NCBI RefSeq assembly: GCF_020921035.1
Contig: NC_063155.1
Location: 24,793,294 to 24,857,293 of the forward strand
Length of the DNA: 64,000 bases
Direction of reading: 5' to 3'
Source of the DNA: Rhodamnia argentea
Lineage: Eukaryota > Streptophyta > Magnoliopsida > Myrtales > Myrtaceae
Shown here: positions 10,821 through 22,573 of the stretch, in pieces
Layout: each line of letters begins with the position of its first letter
How positions within the stretch are numbered: position 1 is the stretch's first letter
Notes under the pieces: generated by a model
What the model saw: the letters and a program-made list of their open reading frames with translations, nothing else
What the model was told of the DNA's origin: nothing
Database searches by the model: none
Made by a program: the position numbers and the translations under genes

Positions 10821-12932
10821 TCATACATCGATTTTATAAGATGGTTTAACTGGCAGGAGAGTGAGAGGCACTTTCTTGAATACGACCAGGCCAGCCCCTT
10901 CCTCCATGCTCACATCTCCCTCCGTCATTCCCTTTGGCAATTCCCAATCGAAGGAGTGCAAGACATTGGCGAGCGCTAGCTCGATTACCGCCATCCCCAT
11001 CGAAATCCCGGGGCATACTCTCCTCCCTGCCCCGAATGGTAACAGCTCGAAATGATTCCCCTTATAGTCGATCGGACTGTCCTCGAACCTCTCCGGAACG
11101 AACTTCTCAGGGTCCTCCCACAGACCTGGGTCCCGCCCGATGGCCCACACGTTGACATGGACACGGGTCTTCGGGTCGACATCGTAGCCGAACAGCTTGA
11201 AGTGGCCCATTGTTTCCCTCGGGACGAGCAGTACCCCTGGAGGATGTAACCTCATTGCCTCCTTGAGTACTAACTTGAGATATTTGAGCCCGTGAAGGTC
11301 GTCTTCCATGACCCGTTCTTTGTTTCCAATACAACTCCGGATCTCTTCTTGAGCTTTTCGCATCGCCCGCGGGTTCCTGGCGAGCTCGGCCATTGTCCAT
11401 TCCATGGCAACAGCACCGGTGTCCACTCCAGCGAGGAATATATCCTGAGAGTGACCATGAATGTCATGATTCTCAAAAAAAGACGTGTACATCAGTTTCT
11501 TCAGCGATACCATTTGTATCCGAGAAGGAGGACGGAGTTTACATTTAAGAAGTTCTCGAATTAAATCCTGCAATATAAAGAACTTTCAAGTTTGCTTCTC
11601 AATTGTGTATATGGTCTGCAGTAGGTAACATGTAAGAGATTGTATGATGTACCATCAAGATGGCCTTGATGTTATCTTCCTTGAGCCGAACCCCTGCGAG
11701 CTCAGTCTGATCCCTCTCCATCTTCAGCAGCAAATCGACAATGTCCTCCTCTTCCTCCTTGCTCCTTCTCGTGTTCCGATGCTCTTCGATCACCTTCTGA
11801 TAGAAATTGTCCAACTGGCGGAAGCTCTTCTCCAACCTCGAATGGAGCCCTGTGAACCTGTCCACAATCCAGCCGAATCGAGGGAAAAAATCAGATGCCG
11901 AGAAGCTTCCCAACATCGCCAGTGCCTCATGAATCATATCCACGAAACTTCCGTCGTTGAACTCCAACGGAGACGCCTGCCCAAATGCGACCCTGCATTT
12001 AAGGCGTGCGGACAAGTCAGAGTTACTTGTGGGCGATTCTTGGTTGGCTCTCAAGCAAGCGAAGCTTTGGTTCAAATCTTTCCTGAGTTTCAGTCGAGTT
12101 TTCCTAGTTGGAGCATTGACTTGAATTAAGTTTGAACTTGATGATAGCTAAATAATTCGGGTTGCTCGTAAGCGAGTCTAATCCAGTATAGTCAAGCTCG
12201 AACCAAGGAAACGTGATCAAGGTGAGCTCTAGTTCAAAGAACCAGGCTCAATATATGCTCAAATTACAACTCACAAGTAGTAACATAGTCGCGGAACGCA
12301 ATTCGCCTCATCAACTACACCACTTGGCCCTACCTGCAAGTGATGCTAACCGTCAAAGCCATGAACTTCTCTCTCATATCGACCAAAGTTCCGCCCTCTG
12401 CTGACTTCGCGATTGACTCGATCATTGCACCCACCTCCTCTTCCCTGACGTACCGGAAGGACTGAACTCGCTTTGCGCTAAGCAGCTTGAGCAGGCACAG
12501 CTTCCTCATCTCCCTCCAATAATCGCCATACTTGGTGAAGGCGACATCGAGGTGGTCATAGGAGAGGCGTCCTGTGCCGAGTAGCCGCGGGCGGCTGCAA
12601 CAGTCGAGGTCGTGGGTCCTGAGGACCTCCCTGGCAGCGCTGGGGGAGGAGATGATGACTGTGGGTATGCAGCCGAGGCGGATGAGCATGACGGGGCCAT
12701 ACCGCCGGGAGAGTTCCCACAGAGACTGGTGAGGCAAGTGGCCGAGCTGGTGGAGGTTGCCTATGATGGGGCAAGGCGGAGGCCCCGGAGGGAGGTTCTT
12801 CTTCCGCTGCTTCGTCGTCGTAGTCGTAGTCTCCGTGGCGGTTTTGTTTTTGCCGTGGAAGCTTTTCACTAAGAGGAGGAGGAGGAGAGGAAGTAAAAGA
12901 GAGAACAATGTGAAGAGGATGTGAAGAGCCAT
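10821..12932 (-). CDS. Cytochrome P450, CYP71B-like (copy B)
   Basis: Exons on the minus strand are 12932-12334, 11992-11653 and 11444-10821, giving 520 residues. It is the closest relative of copy A: exons, both introns and flanks are nearly identical, which points to recent duplication or gene conversion. The proline hinge LPPGPPP follows a Thr/Lys-rich linker. C-helix WREMR, I-helix AGVDTG, KEAMR, PERF and FGAGRRVCPG (Cys457) are all intact. SRS5 has the full HPPGVLLVPRE, unlike copy A. A TATA-like TTTTATATTG lies about 90 bp upstream of the ATG. About 2.46 kb present upstream of copies A and C is missing from its 5' flank (junction near 13345). Probably functional; substrate unknown. Confidence 0.92.
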
Positions 12933-13544
12933 TGTCGGGATGGTTATGTGTTGTGAAAGTACTTACAATTTGAGTTCATTTGGGATGCTTAAGTAGTGCG
13001 AGGGTTTAGATTGAAGATCAATATAAAATGGATGCTGAAATTGATACGAAATTGGCGGAAGTTACACTTAATATTGCTCTTCCTAAGGCTGCTGATTTGA
13101 TAGTATGACAGCATCGATACAATATCAATGCAAAAAAAAAGAGAGATATTGACCCTTAATTGGAGTCCACCTCTTCATCCAACCGATTGAAGTTGTTCAA
13201 CATCATTAGCTAGTATGGGTCCTTCGAGAAAAAGGGTATTTGAATGACATGTTAAATTCTTCCATTAGAAAAACTCCCCAAAAACATCTGTGATCTCCAA
13301 ACTTTGTTGAGAAAATTTCAATAAAGCCCATTGCTATGATAACGAGAAAAATAGAGAATTTCGATACGTTGAGATACGTTATATATTAAATGTATATTTT
13401 TATACGTACATGATAAATAATTACTTTTATAATTTCATAAATAAAAATAATAAAAAAGAGCCCTAAAATATTTTTATGATTCTACGGATAAGACCGAAAT
13501 TAAACCCAGGTTCGGGCTCACTTTGAGCATATAAGAACGACCAT

Positions 13545-13581
<37 letters not shown>

Positions 13582-14640
13582 CTGTGAGTCCTCTGCACTT
13601 GGTCTCCCCTCTTCCTCCTCTCTATTGTGTTTGTGTAAATCTGCTGAACTTAGATACAAATGTGGGGGAGAGAGACTCATGGGATTGAAAGAGCAGCTGG
13701 CTTCTGCATGCCTTATCTCCACCGCCAGTCCTGTGTCGGTTTTGTCCCAATGCAGCATGGCAATGCATGACGAGACTTATTTCGTTTCCGCCACGTTTCC
13801 ACACACGTGGCCACGTTCAAGAAATGGAGGCAGGGGCGCGGCGGCAGCGGTGTGGGGGGAGTCGGGCGGGCCGTGGCCTGCAACATTCCAAAATAGTTTT
13901 TTTATTTTTTATTTTTATTTTTTTGTTTTACTTATAAAATATTAAAATATAAATATAAACAAATATACTTGAGTTGAGGCCCACTTACAAGTGAGTGTTT
14001 GGGAAGCTGCGAGGTCGAAAATGAATTATGTTAAAACCCATATTTGAATGTGCTTTATAAAACTAAGCCCATATTTGACCTATTTTTTAAATTTGCTGAA
14101 TTTATATATAATCCAATTGAATAAAAGTGGTTTAAAAAGTGGGACAATGATCCACATTGACACATCTAATATCTTGTCTTGAAAAAGGTACAAGCACTGA
14201 AATTTTAGAAACTTCATAGTTATTAAGCAAATTTAAAAACAGGCGTTATACAAATGGCTCCCCAAGACCCATATGTGCCCCCCCACCCCACCCAAAAAAA
14301 AAAAAACAGACCCATATCCGGAGCATGTAATTTTTCCAAAGCTGATGAATCATAATAACGAATAGTAAGAATTCTAATTTGCTACACGATACATTCACAC
14401 GATCTTAAGGTTTCATATACGATATTTAGACTGTATTTGGCAACCATTTCCAAGGGACTTTCAGGGTGAAAGTTGGCCTTGAAAAGACCGAAAGCTAAGA
14501 TACCGACTTTTTGATAATGCTAAGTAACTTTGAATGTATTCGCGAATTTTTTTACATGATTGTTATTTTTTTTTTAATTTGATGATGTGCCGACTGTAAT
14601 CAATTTTATGGGTCATGAATTTCATCCTTTCATATTCTCA
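12933..14640. other. 5' flank of P450 B
   Basis: The first 410 bp match the promoters of copies A and C. At about 13345 the sequence jumps directly to what is position 7826 in block A, so it lacks about 2.46 kb. It contains a (CT)n tract near 13549-13577 and the same GC-richer segment as 8090-8350. From about 14170 it aligns with the far upstream flank of copy C (23940-24290). Confidence 0.5.
13021..13029 (-). promoter_or_regulatory. TATA-like box of P450 B
   Basis: On the minus strand the site reads ATTTTATAT, about 90 bp before the ATG. It is conserved at the same distance in copy C (20149-20157) and altered in copies A and E. This is a positional inference; the transcription start is not known. 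Confidence 0.4.
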
Positions 14641-15666
14641 TGGCAGCTTGACGCGGAATGTATTAGTAGTGCGTTTCTGGATCGATTGGACATGCAGAAA
14701 TCCAATCAAAAAACAAAATGGTGATGTGCTAAGGACCGGCAGATTGGGTCGACGACATTGGATCGGGCTCAAATTCGGTTGACTGAAGCGAAATGGCGTC
14801 ATGATCAATATTCACAGCATTTAGCTGTAATTAACAATGGATTTTGGCGATTAGGGATCGTCTAGATGGGTTTTCCTATTTTTTTTTTATAGGATTTTCA
14901 GGATTTATCTTACTATTAATGACAATTTTGTAATTTTGAATTTTGATGTTTAGAATCCTACTAAGGTTAGGATTAGGGTTAACACCCTATAAAAGGTGTG
15001 TTTATGACGTCTTGGATGATGATTATTTTTTTATTATCAGACTTTTCGATATTTCTCTTTTAAGCAAGGATATGCTTGTTATCTTAGTTGAATGCTGCAT
15101 CACAGCTGGTGAATTGCCAAGACTCCACGGTCCACATGATCGGATCCGTTTCAACCGTCAATCGGTACATACCGATGTCGATTTCCTTGACCGATCTAGT
15201 GCACAACAAAATTGTTTTGAGTTAGAGTTAGTAAAGAGTCAGCATCTCTACGTATCGTCTTGTCTTACCCATAAATTGACTATCTATGCCCCTAGGTGTG
15301 TTGATGGTCGTGTTGAGTCGAATTTCCATGCTACCCGACTCGAGCCATAAAAGATGTTTTTTTTTTTTACCTTCTTGTACAACAAAGAAATATTCACTAT
15401 TGAATCACCCGACGTAAATAAAAGACTTTTAACTCTCAAAGTAATTTGCACACCCGAGATACAAATACAATTTGTTAACGCGCACCCGAGATACAAATAC
15501 AATTTGTTAACGCACAAGTGACTCGTAAAATCTCACAATGTTTTAGTATATATATGAAGATGTTGTATGCTACAACATTGTACCGTACAACTTTAAGGTG
15601 CTTGATCGTAATTAAGTATAAAACGTTGTGAGAGATATGATGAAGCATCGGTTTCATGCGATGCCT
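14641..15666. other. Intergenic segment paralogous to 25150-26040
   Basis: Long stretches match the region between copies C and D, for example 'ggtccacatgatcggatccg' near 15130 and 'tttccatgctacccgactcg' near 15325. A 29-bp direct repeat (cgagatacaaatacaatttg core) occurs at about 15453 and 15487. No gene is seen. Confidence 0.5.
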
Positions 15667-17107
15667 TTACTGGAAACAGATGAGAGGCACTTTCTTGAAC
15701 ACAGTTATGCCAACCCCTTCTTCTATACTTACATCTCCCTTTGTCATTCCCTCCAGCAATTCCCAATCGAAGGAGTGCAAGGCATTGGCGAGAGCCAGCT
15801 CGATCGTCACCATGGCCATCGACATCCCAGGGTATCGCCTCTGCCCCGCCTTGAATGGCAACAACTCAAAATGATTCCTCTTGTAATCGATCGGGATGTC
15901 CTCGAACCTCTTGGGCACAAACTCCTCCGGGTGCTCCCACAGGCTCGGGTCCCGCTTGATGCCCCACATGTTCACCTGGACAGGCTCTTGGGGTCGACAA
16001 CGCAGCCGAACAGCTCGAAGTAGCCCATTATTTCCCTCGGAAGGAGTAGTATGCTAGGACGGTGTAGCCTCATTGCTTCTTTGAGCGCTAACTTGAGATA
16101 TTTGAGCCTGCTGAGGTCGTCTTCTGCGACACACTTCTCGTCTCCAACGCAAGTCCGGATCTCTTTGTGAGCTTTTTGCATTGCCCTCGGGTCCCTGGCT
16201 AGCTCGGCCACTGTCCAATCTATGACAAGTGCACCGGTGTTCACTCCAGCTAGAAATATTTCCTGAGAGTGGCCATGAAGTCATGATTCACAAAAAAGAC
16301 ATGGACATCAATTTTTTCTGTGATACCATTTATATGCAAGAAAAAAGGATTTCGAGTTTGCTTCTCAATCGTGTATATGATCGAGGGATAAGTGCATTGA
16401 AGACCCTAAAACTTGTCCTGAATGTGCAATTGAGTCCTATAACTTTTAAAAAATGTACTCAAGTCCTAAAGTTTGCCGATTTGGTGGAATTGAGTCCTAA
16501 AACTTTCAAAAGGTGCAATCAAGTTTTAAAATTTATCACAAAAATGCAATTGAGTCCTAAAATTAAAATGTGTGTCAAATTGATGAAATCATATCTTTAT
16601 GTTGATTGCACTTTTTGAAAGTTTTAGGACTCAATTGAACTTTCTAACAAGTTTTAGGACTTAATTGAACTTTTTGAAAATTTTAGGACTCAATTACACT
16701 TTCGTAATAAGTTTTAGGATTTTCACTGCACTTATCCCTATGATCTACATTATATAGTATATAGCGATTGTATGATGTACCGCCAAGATGGCCTTGATGT
16801 TATCTTCCTCGAACCGAACCCCTGCGAGCTCAGTCTGATCCCTCTCCATCTTCGGCAGCAAATCAACAACGTTCTTTTCTTCCTCCTTGGTTTCATTCGC
16901 GCCCTGATGCTCATCGATCGCCTTCTGATAGAAAATGTCTAGATTGCGAAAGCGCTTCTACAACTTCGAATGGAGCCTTGGGAACCTGTCCATAATCCAG
17001 TCGAACAGAGGGGAAACCGGGAAGCTTCCCAACATCGCCATTGCCTCGCAAATCATATCCACGAACCTTCCGTCGTTGAACTGCATCCGCAGAAACGCCT
17101 TCCCAAA
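15667..17107 (-). pseudogene. Broken CYP71B-like P450 without exon 1
   Basis: Only exon 2 (about 17107-16781) and exon 3 (16262 to about 15667) remain, most similar to copy D. Exon 1 is absent: homology stops inside exon 2, just before its expected acceptor, and unrelated AT-rich sequence follows. Exon 2 has a premature stop (near 16960) and a deletion near 17010. Exon 3 has a 1-bp deletion near 15980, splitting the frame after VDPKS. The haem loop reads FKAGQRRYPG, with the ligand Cys replaced by Tyr. PERF has become PKRF, and the I-helix is AGVNTG. The last intron carries a MITE (16385-16738). It cannot encode a working P450. Confidence 0.93.
16385..16738. mobile_element. Mutator-like MITE in pseudogene intron
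   Basis: 354 bp with inverted ends GGGATAAGTGCATTGAAGAC and GGGATAAGTGCAGTGAAAAT, continuing as alternating 'caattgagtcctaaaactt' units in both orientations. It is flanked by 9-bp duplications TATGATCGA (16376-16384) and TATGATCTA (16739-16747). The same intron in the intact copies contains a single TATGATCTA without an insert. The 9-bp duplication fits Mutator-like elements. Confidence 0.8.
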
Positions 17108-18139
17108 ATGATTGTTTGAAATAATTAATCAATGAAAAATATTTTTATTATCGATGATAATTTAGGTGTAAATATTTTCGTGATTAATAAAAATATTTTG
17201 TGTTTATTCATTTTTCATAAGCGACACTAACGATCATTTAGATAATTTTTTTTTTTTTGCAAAACAAATGGAACCTTAACCTTGATATCAAGACGAAAAT
17301 GGTAGGCTCTTGATAGTAGGAGAGGAGAAACACCCGACCCCAAGGCAAGTTGAATCGTCGGAATGCAACAATTGACGCTGATAGATCGTATTAATGTTGC
17401 TTGTCTTGACCAGGTGAAAAGTAAGCCTCAAGGCTCAACATTCTTAAAATGTGAAGCTGGGATATATCAAAGCTAACTACTAGTATGTATAAATTTTTCC
17501 TAACTTTTTCTCGCAATGGCTAGGCGAGGCCGGCCTCTCTAGAGGCGGGCAAGGGCAAGCTTCGCTGGCCCTTGCCTCCAGTCGGTCGGCGAGCTCGTCG
17601 GCTAATTGGAGGAAGAAGAAAAAAAAAAAGAACAAATAGGAAAAAAAAAGATAAAATTTAAAAATTGAAACGTATCATAATATTATTAAAATTTTAGCCA
17701 CGTCAGCGATTTCCTACCAAAATTGATTGGAAAAATTGAATTAGAACTTATACAAAAGATTTAGGACTAAATTGATAATAAGAAAAGGTCTTAAGACTGA
17801 ATTTGCACAATTACAATAGATTTTGGACTTTTTTGGTAATTTCATTTTCGACATGGGACTAACACGTGCAACTAAAAGGCTTTTAGCTTACAAAGTGATT
17901 TGCTTACATGGAATATAAATGCAATTTGTTAACGCACAAGTGCTGATAATCTCTTGTCTCTTCTATAGTTACAATTCCGAAATTCCTCAAAAGGGTCTGT
18001 TGATTAATTGTAATATAATCAACATTCTCGATTATGTCTCGAAACTGAGATTTGTACTACACAGCTTTAATGCGAAACATTCAGACACTTGATCATAATT
18101 AACATCATGTTTAAATGTTTTCGTTCAACGATGACTTTG
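17108..18139. other. Intergenic DNA with degraded repeats, 3' of P450 C
   Basis: 17108-17260 is AT-rich with an imperfect inverted repeat (a possible MITE). About 17500-17850 is a partial copy of the 'caattgtgtcaattcag' MITE family: the right arm ends near 17850, and the left arm is missing although a GC-rich gcgaggccgg core remains. From 17870 the sequence is the 3' flank shared with copy E (36430 onward). Confidence 0.5.
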
Positions 18140-20060
18140 TCATGCATCGGTTTCAGGCGATGGCTTAACCGGCAACAGAGTGAGAGGCACTTTCTTGAAT
18201 ACGGTCTGACCAGCGCCTTCCTCCATACTCACATCTTTCTCCGTCATCCCCTCCGGTAATTTCCAATCGAAGGAGTGCAAGACATTTGCGAGCGCCAGCT
18301 CGACCACCGCCATTCCCATCGAAATCCCAGGACATATTCTCCGCCCTGCCCCGAACGTCAATAATTCGAAATGATTCCCCTTATAATCGATAGGACTGCC
18401 CTCAAACCTCTCGGGCACAAACTCCTCTGGGCTCTCCCACAGGTTCGGGTCCCGCCCGATGCCCCACACGTTGACTTGGATACGGGTCTTCGGGTCGATA
18501 TCGTAGCCGAACAGCTTGAAGTGACCCATGGTTTCCCTCGGGACGAGTAGTACATTTGGAGGGTGCAGCCGCATCGCCTCCTTGAGTAATAATTTGAGAT
18601 ATTTGAGCCCGTGGAGATCATCTTCATCGACCCATTTCTTGTTTCCGACGCAACTCTGGATCTCCTCTCGAGCTTTTCGCATTGCCTTCGGGTTCCTGGC
18701 TAGCTCCGCCATTGTCCAGTCCATGACAAGTGCACCAGTGTCCACTCCAGCAAGAAATATATCCTGAGAAACCGAGTAGTCATTCAAGTTTGTTTCTCAA
18801 CATTGTATATGATCTAGGTCTACTTGGGGAAATATGTAAGAGATTGTATGATGTACCATCAAGATGGCCTTGATGTTATCTTCCTGGAGCGGAACTGTCG
18901 CAAGCTCCGTCTGATCCCTCTCCATCTTCAGCAGCAAATCGACAATGTCCTCCTCTTCCTCGTTCCTCTTATTCGTGTTCCGATGCTCGTCGATCACCTT
19001 CTGATAGAAAACGTCCATACTGCGAAAGCTCTTCTCCAACCTCGAATGAAGCCCCGTGAACCTGTCCACTATCCAGCCGAATCGAGGGAAAGCATCAGAT
19101 GCTGAGAAACTTCCCAACATAGCCATTGCCTCGCGAATCATATCCATGAACCTTCCGTCCTTGAACTCCATCCACGGAAATGCCGTCCCAAATGCGACCC
19201 TGCATGTAAGGTGTGCAAACAAGTCAAAGTTACTCGTGGGCGATTCTTGCTTGGCTCTCAGGCTAGACAAGCTTTGGTTCAAATCTTCTGAGTTTCAGTG
19301 GAGTTTTCCTAGTTGGAGCATTGACTTGAGTCCAGTTTGAACTCAAGTTCAAAGAACCAGACTCGATATATGCTCAAACCTCGAAGAATTGAGGTGAGTT
19401 CAAGCAGTAACTTAGTCGAGGTGAGTCAATTCGCCACATCAACTACCCCACTAGTCCCTACCTGCAAGTGATGCTAACCGTCAAAGCCATGAACTTCTCT
19501 TTCATATCGACCAAAGTTCCACTCTCTGCTGACTTCGCGATTGACTCGATCATTGAACCCACCTCCTCTTCCCTGACGTACCGGAAGGACTGAACTCGCT
19601 TGGCGCTAAGCAGCTTGAGCAAGCACAGCTTCCTCAGCTCCCTCCAATAATCACCGTACTCAGTGAAGGCGATGTCGAGGTGGTCATAGGTGAGGCGTCC
19701 TGTGCTGAGTAGCCGCGGGCGGTTGCAACAGTTGAGGTCGTGGGTCTTGAGGACCTCCCTGGCAGCGCTGGGGGAGGAGATGATGACTGTGGGTACGCAG
19801 CCAAGGTGGATGAGCATGACAGGGCCATACCGTCTGGAGAGTTCCCACAGAGACTGGTGAGGTAAGTGGCCGAGCTGGTGGAGGTTGCCTATGATGGGGA
19901 GAGGCGGAGGCCCCGGAGGGAGGTTCTTCTTCCGCTGCTTCGTCGTCATAGTCATGGTCTTCGTGGCGGTTTTGTTTTTGCCGTGGAAGCTTTTCACTAA
20001 GAGGAGGAGGAGGAGAGGAAGGAAAAGAGAAAACCATGTGCAGAGGATGCGAAGAGCCAT
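18140..20060 (-). CDS. Cytochrome P450, CYP71B-like (copy C)
   Basis: Exons on the minus strand are 20060-19462, 19199-18857 and 18763-18140, giving 521 residues. It has an N-terminal anchor, the LPPGPPPLP hinge, C-helix WRELR, I-helix AGVDTGALVMDW, KEAMR, PERFEGS and haem loop FGAGRRICPG (Cys458). Exon 2 is one codon longer than in A and B, around WMEFKDGRF. The second intron is only 93 bp, against 208 bp in A and B. It differs from A and B in SRS5 (HPPNVLLVPRE) and FELLTFGAG, sharing the latter with copy E. Probably functional; the reaction is a presumed oxygenation of an unknown specialised metabolite. Confidence 0.92.
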
Positions 20061-21268
20061 TGTTGGGAAGGTAATGTGTTGTGAAAGTACTTACAATTTG
20101 CGTTCATTTCGGATGCTTAAGTAGTGGTGGGGTTTAGAGTGAAGATCAATATAAAATGGATGCTGAAGAGTCTGTTGCTGAAATTGATACGAAATTGGCG
20201 AAAGTTACACTTAATATTGCTCTTCCTAAGGCTGCTGATTTGATAGTATGACAGCATTGATACAATATCCATGCAAAAAAACAAAAAAAGAAGATATTGA
20301 TCCTTAATTGAAATGTAGTTCTTCATCCAACCTATTGAAGTTGGTTCAATATAAAGAAGCTGCTAGCTTGACATTCTAATAGTACCGTATATTTTTTTCC
20401 GACCACACGATTTCCCAATCAATGAGTGCTTTATGCAAAACACGCGATGATAATATGTGGGTCTATGGTTGAAATTGTATCGTCTCTGACAGTACTATCA
20501 GGGAAATATTTCCCTCCATATAATTAGTTAGCATGGGTCCTTGAGAAAAATGGTATTTGAATGACAGATTAATTTTTCAATTAGAAAAACTACCAGAAAA
20601 CATCTATGATCTCCAAATTTAGTTGAGAAAATTGCAATAAAGTACATTGCTATGATAATGAGAAATTATCAAATAATGGACAAAGAAAATCATTTAGAAG
20701 AGTCAACAAATTTCCTAGCTTGATTTTCAAGTTCAAGCTCGATTGAATCACTCAATAGCTTCGTTTGAAACTTAAATCAAACTCAAATAGTTTTGAGAAC
20801 AGACTACAAATTATAAATTTGTAATTTTTATCTTTTTGTTCATATTCGTGGATTTTATACATGTAAATGCATATACGAAAGTGTAACTTCTCGACTAAGA
20901 TAAAGGACAATGTGGTAATGAAATGAAAGAGAGTCTTAATTTAAGGTTAATGAACATATGAGTTAAGACTACCTTAGGAGATTAAGGAAAGTCATTTATC
21001 TTCCACAAAGAAAAACCAGTTCATACATTACAATCTCTTCACTATACTCGAAACTTTATTTAAGCTTGACTGACCAAACTCGATCTTGACTCGTGAAGTA
21101 ATCAGAGGGTTTGTACATAAATTGATTTATAAAAGGTAAAAATCATTGGTCCGTTGCATAAAGGTTCCACAAAAGCAAAGTGACTTTTCAAAATTTAATT
21201 TGCAGCTACTATGCGAACAACTCAAATTGGATTAAACCCTCCGAAAAAAATTCACATGAACTAAGATA
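20061..21268. other. 5' flank of P450 C
   Basis: Aligns with 4980-5975 upstream of copy A. Differences include a roughly 160-bp extra stretch at about 20365-20520 (cgaccacacgatttcccaat). No gene is seen. Confidence 0.5.
20149..20157 (-). promoter_or_regulatory. TATA-like box of P450 C
   Basis: The minus strand reads ATTTTATAT, about 90 bp upstream of the ATG, at the same place as in copy B. Inferred from conservation only. Confidence 0.4.
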
Positions 21269-21748
21269 GGAAAAATTACCAAAAAATTTCTAAACCTATT
21301 ACAATTGTGTCAATCCAGTACTAAACTTATCTCTTTTGCCAATTGAGTCTTAAAATTTTTGTATTTTTGCCAATCCAATCCATTTGCCCAGTCGGAGTTG
21401 ATGTGAAATTTTTTTTTTGATAATATCTTAATATTTTTAAAGTTTTATAATATTTTTTCTTTTCTTCCTTTTCTTTTCTCTTCCTCCAATGTGGCCGGCA
21501 AGGGTCACCAGAGCTCGTCAGCCACAATGGGGGACGAGAAAAGAACATAAAGAGAAAAAAAAGAAAAAGAATATTAACATATTTAAAAAAATTTTTAAAA
21601 TATTATTAAAATTGTACACATCAGCGCCGATGACGTCATATCGGTGTCGGCGGGTCAAATGTACGGAATTGGCACAAATACAAAGGTTTAGAACTCAAAT
21701 GGAAAAAAAAAATTAGGATTGAATTGGTACAATTACAATAAGTTTGTA
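21269..21748. mobile_element. MITE, same family and position as 5976-6440
   Basis: The left arm carries 'cctattacaattgtgtcaat' and the right arm its complement. An inner palindrome with a GC-rich 'gtggccggcaagggtcacc' segment lies near 21490. It occupies the paralogous place to the element upstream of copy A. Confidence 0.6.
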
Positions 21749-21916
21749 CTCAAATTGATTTATAAAAGGTAAAAAGCATTGGTCCGTTGCATAAAGTTTC
21801 AAAATTAATTTGCAGATACTATGCAAACTATTCAAATTGGATTAACCCTCCAAAAAATTTCATATGAATTAAGATAGTGAGTCAAGGCGCTCAAAGAGCT
21901 TCACCCAATCTTTTGG

Positions 21917-22573
21917 GGGAAAAGTGTTAAAAAAAGTCTTAAACCTATTGCATTGATGTCAATTCAGTCCTAAATCTTTTATTAATGCCAATTTAATACT
22001 AAACCTTTCAATCCTAAACCCTGTGAATTAGTGCCAATTCAATCCTACACCTTTTATTGGTGCAAATTTAGTTCTAAACATTTTACATTGATGCCAATTT
22101 AAAATATTAAATCTTTTGTATTTATGTTATTAAGTCAATCCGGCCAATTTTGGTCGAAAATTCGCTGATGTGAATGTCAATAATCATACGTGGTATGGCT
22201 GGCGCTAACATGGATATTCTTTAATACAATTTTAATATTTTTAATAATTTTTAATGATTGAGAAAAGAAAAAGAAGAAAAATCCAAAATATTTATTAAAA
22301 ATTATTTAAAATATAAAAAAAAATCAATGTTAGCACAACCATACCACATATGACAATCCACATCCACGTCGGTGAATTTCCGGCCAAAATTGGTCAGATT
22401 GACTCAATTAACAAAAATGCAAAATGTGTAGGACTGAATTGACATAAATGAAAAAATGTTACAACTGGATTGGCACCAATAAATGATTTAAGATTGAACT
22501 GGCATCAATAAAAGGTTTAGGACTGAATTGACACTAATGCAATAGGTTTAAGACTTCTTTAACACTTTTTCCC
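21917..22573. mobile_element. Mutator-like MITE, long terminal inverted repeats
   Basis: The ends are GGGAAAAGTGTTAAA and, as reverse complement of the right end, GGGAAAAAGTGTTAAA, continuing with 'gaagtcttaaacctattgca'. Complementarity extends for much of the 657 bp. The paralogous site upstream of copy A (about 6605) lacks it. Flanking duplications (atcttttgg / ctcttttac) are degenerate, so the superfamily is less certain than for 16385-16738. Confidence 0.65.
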
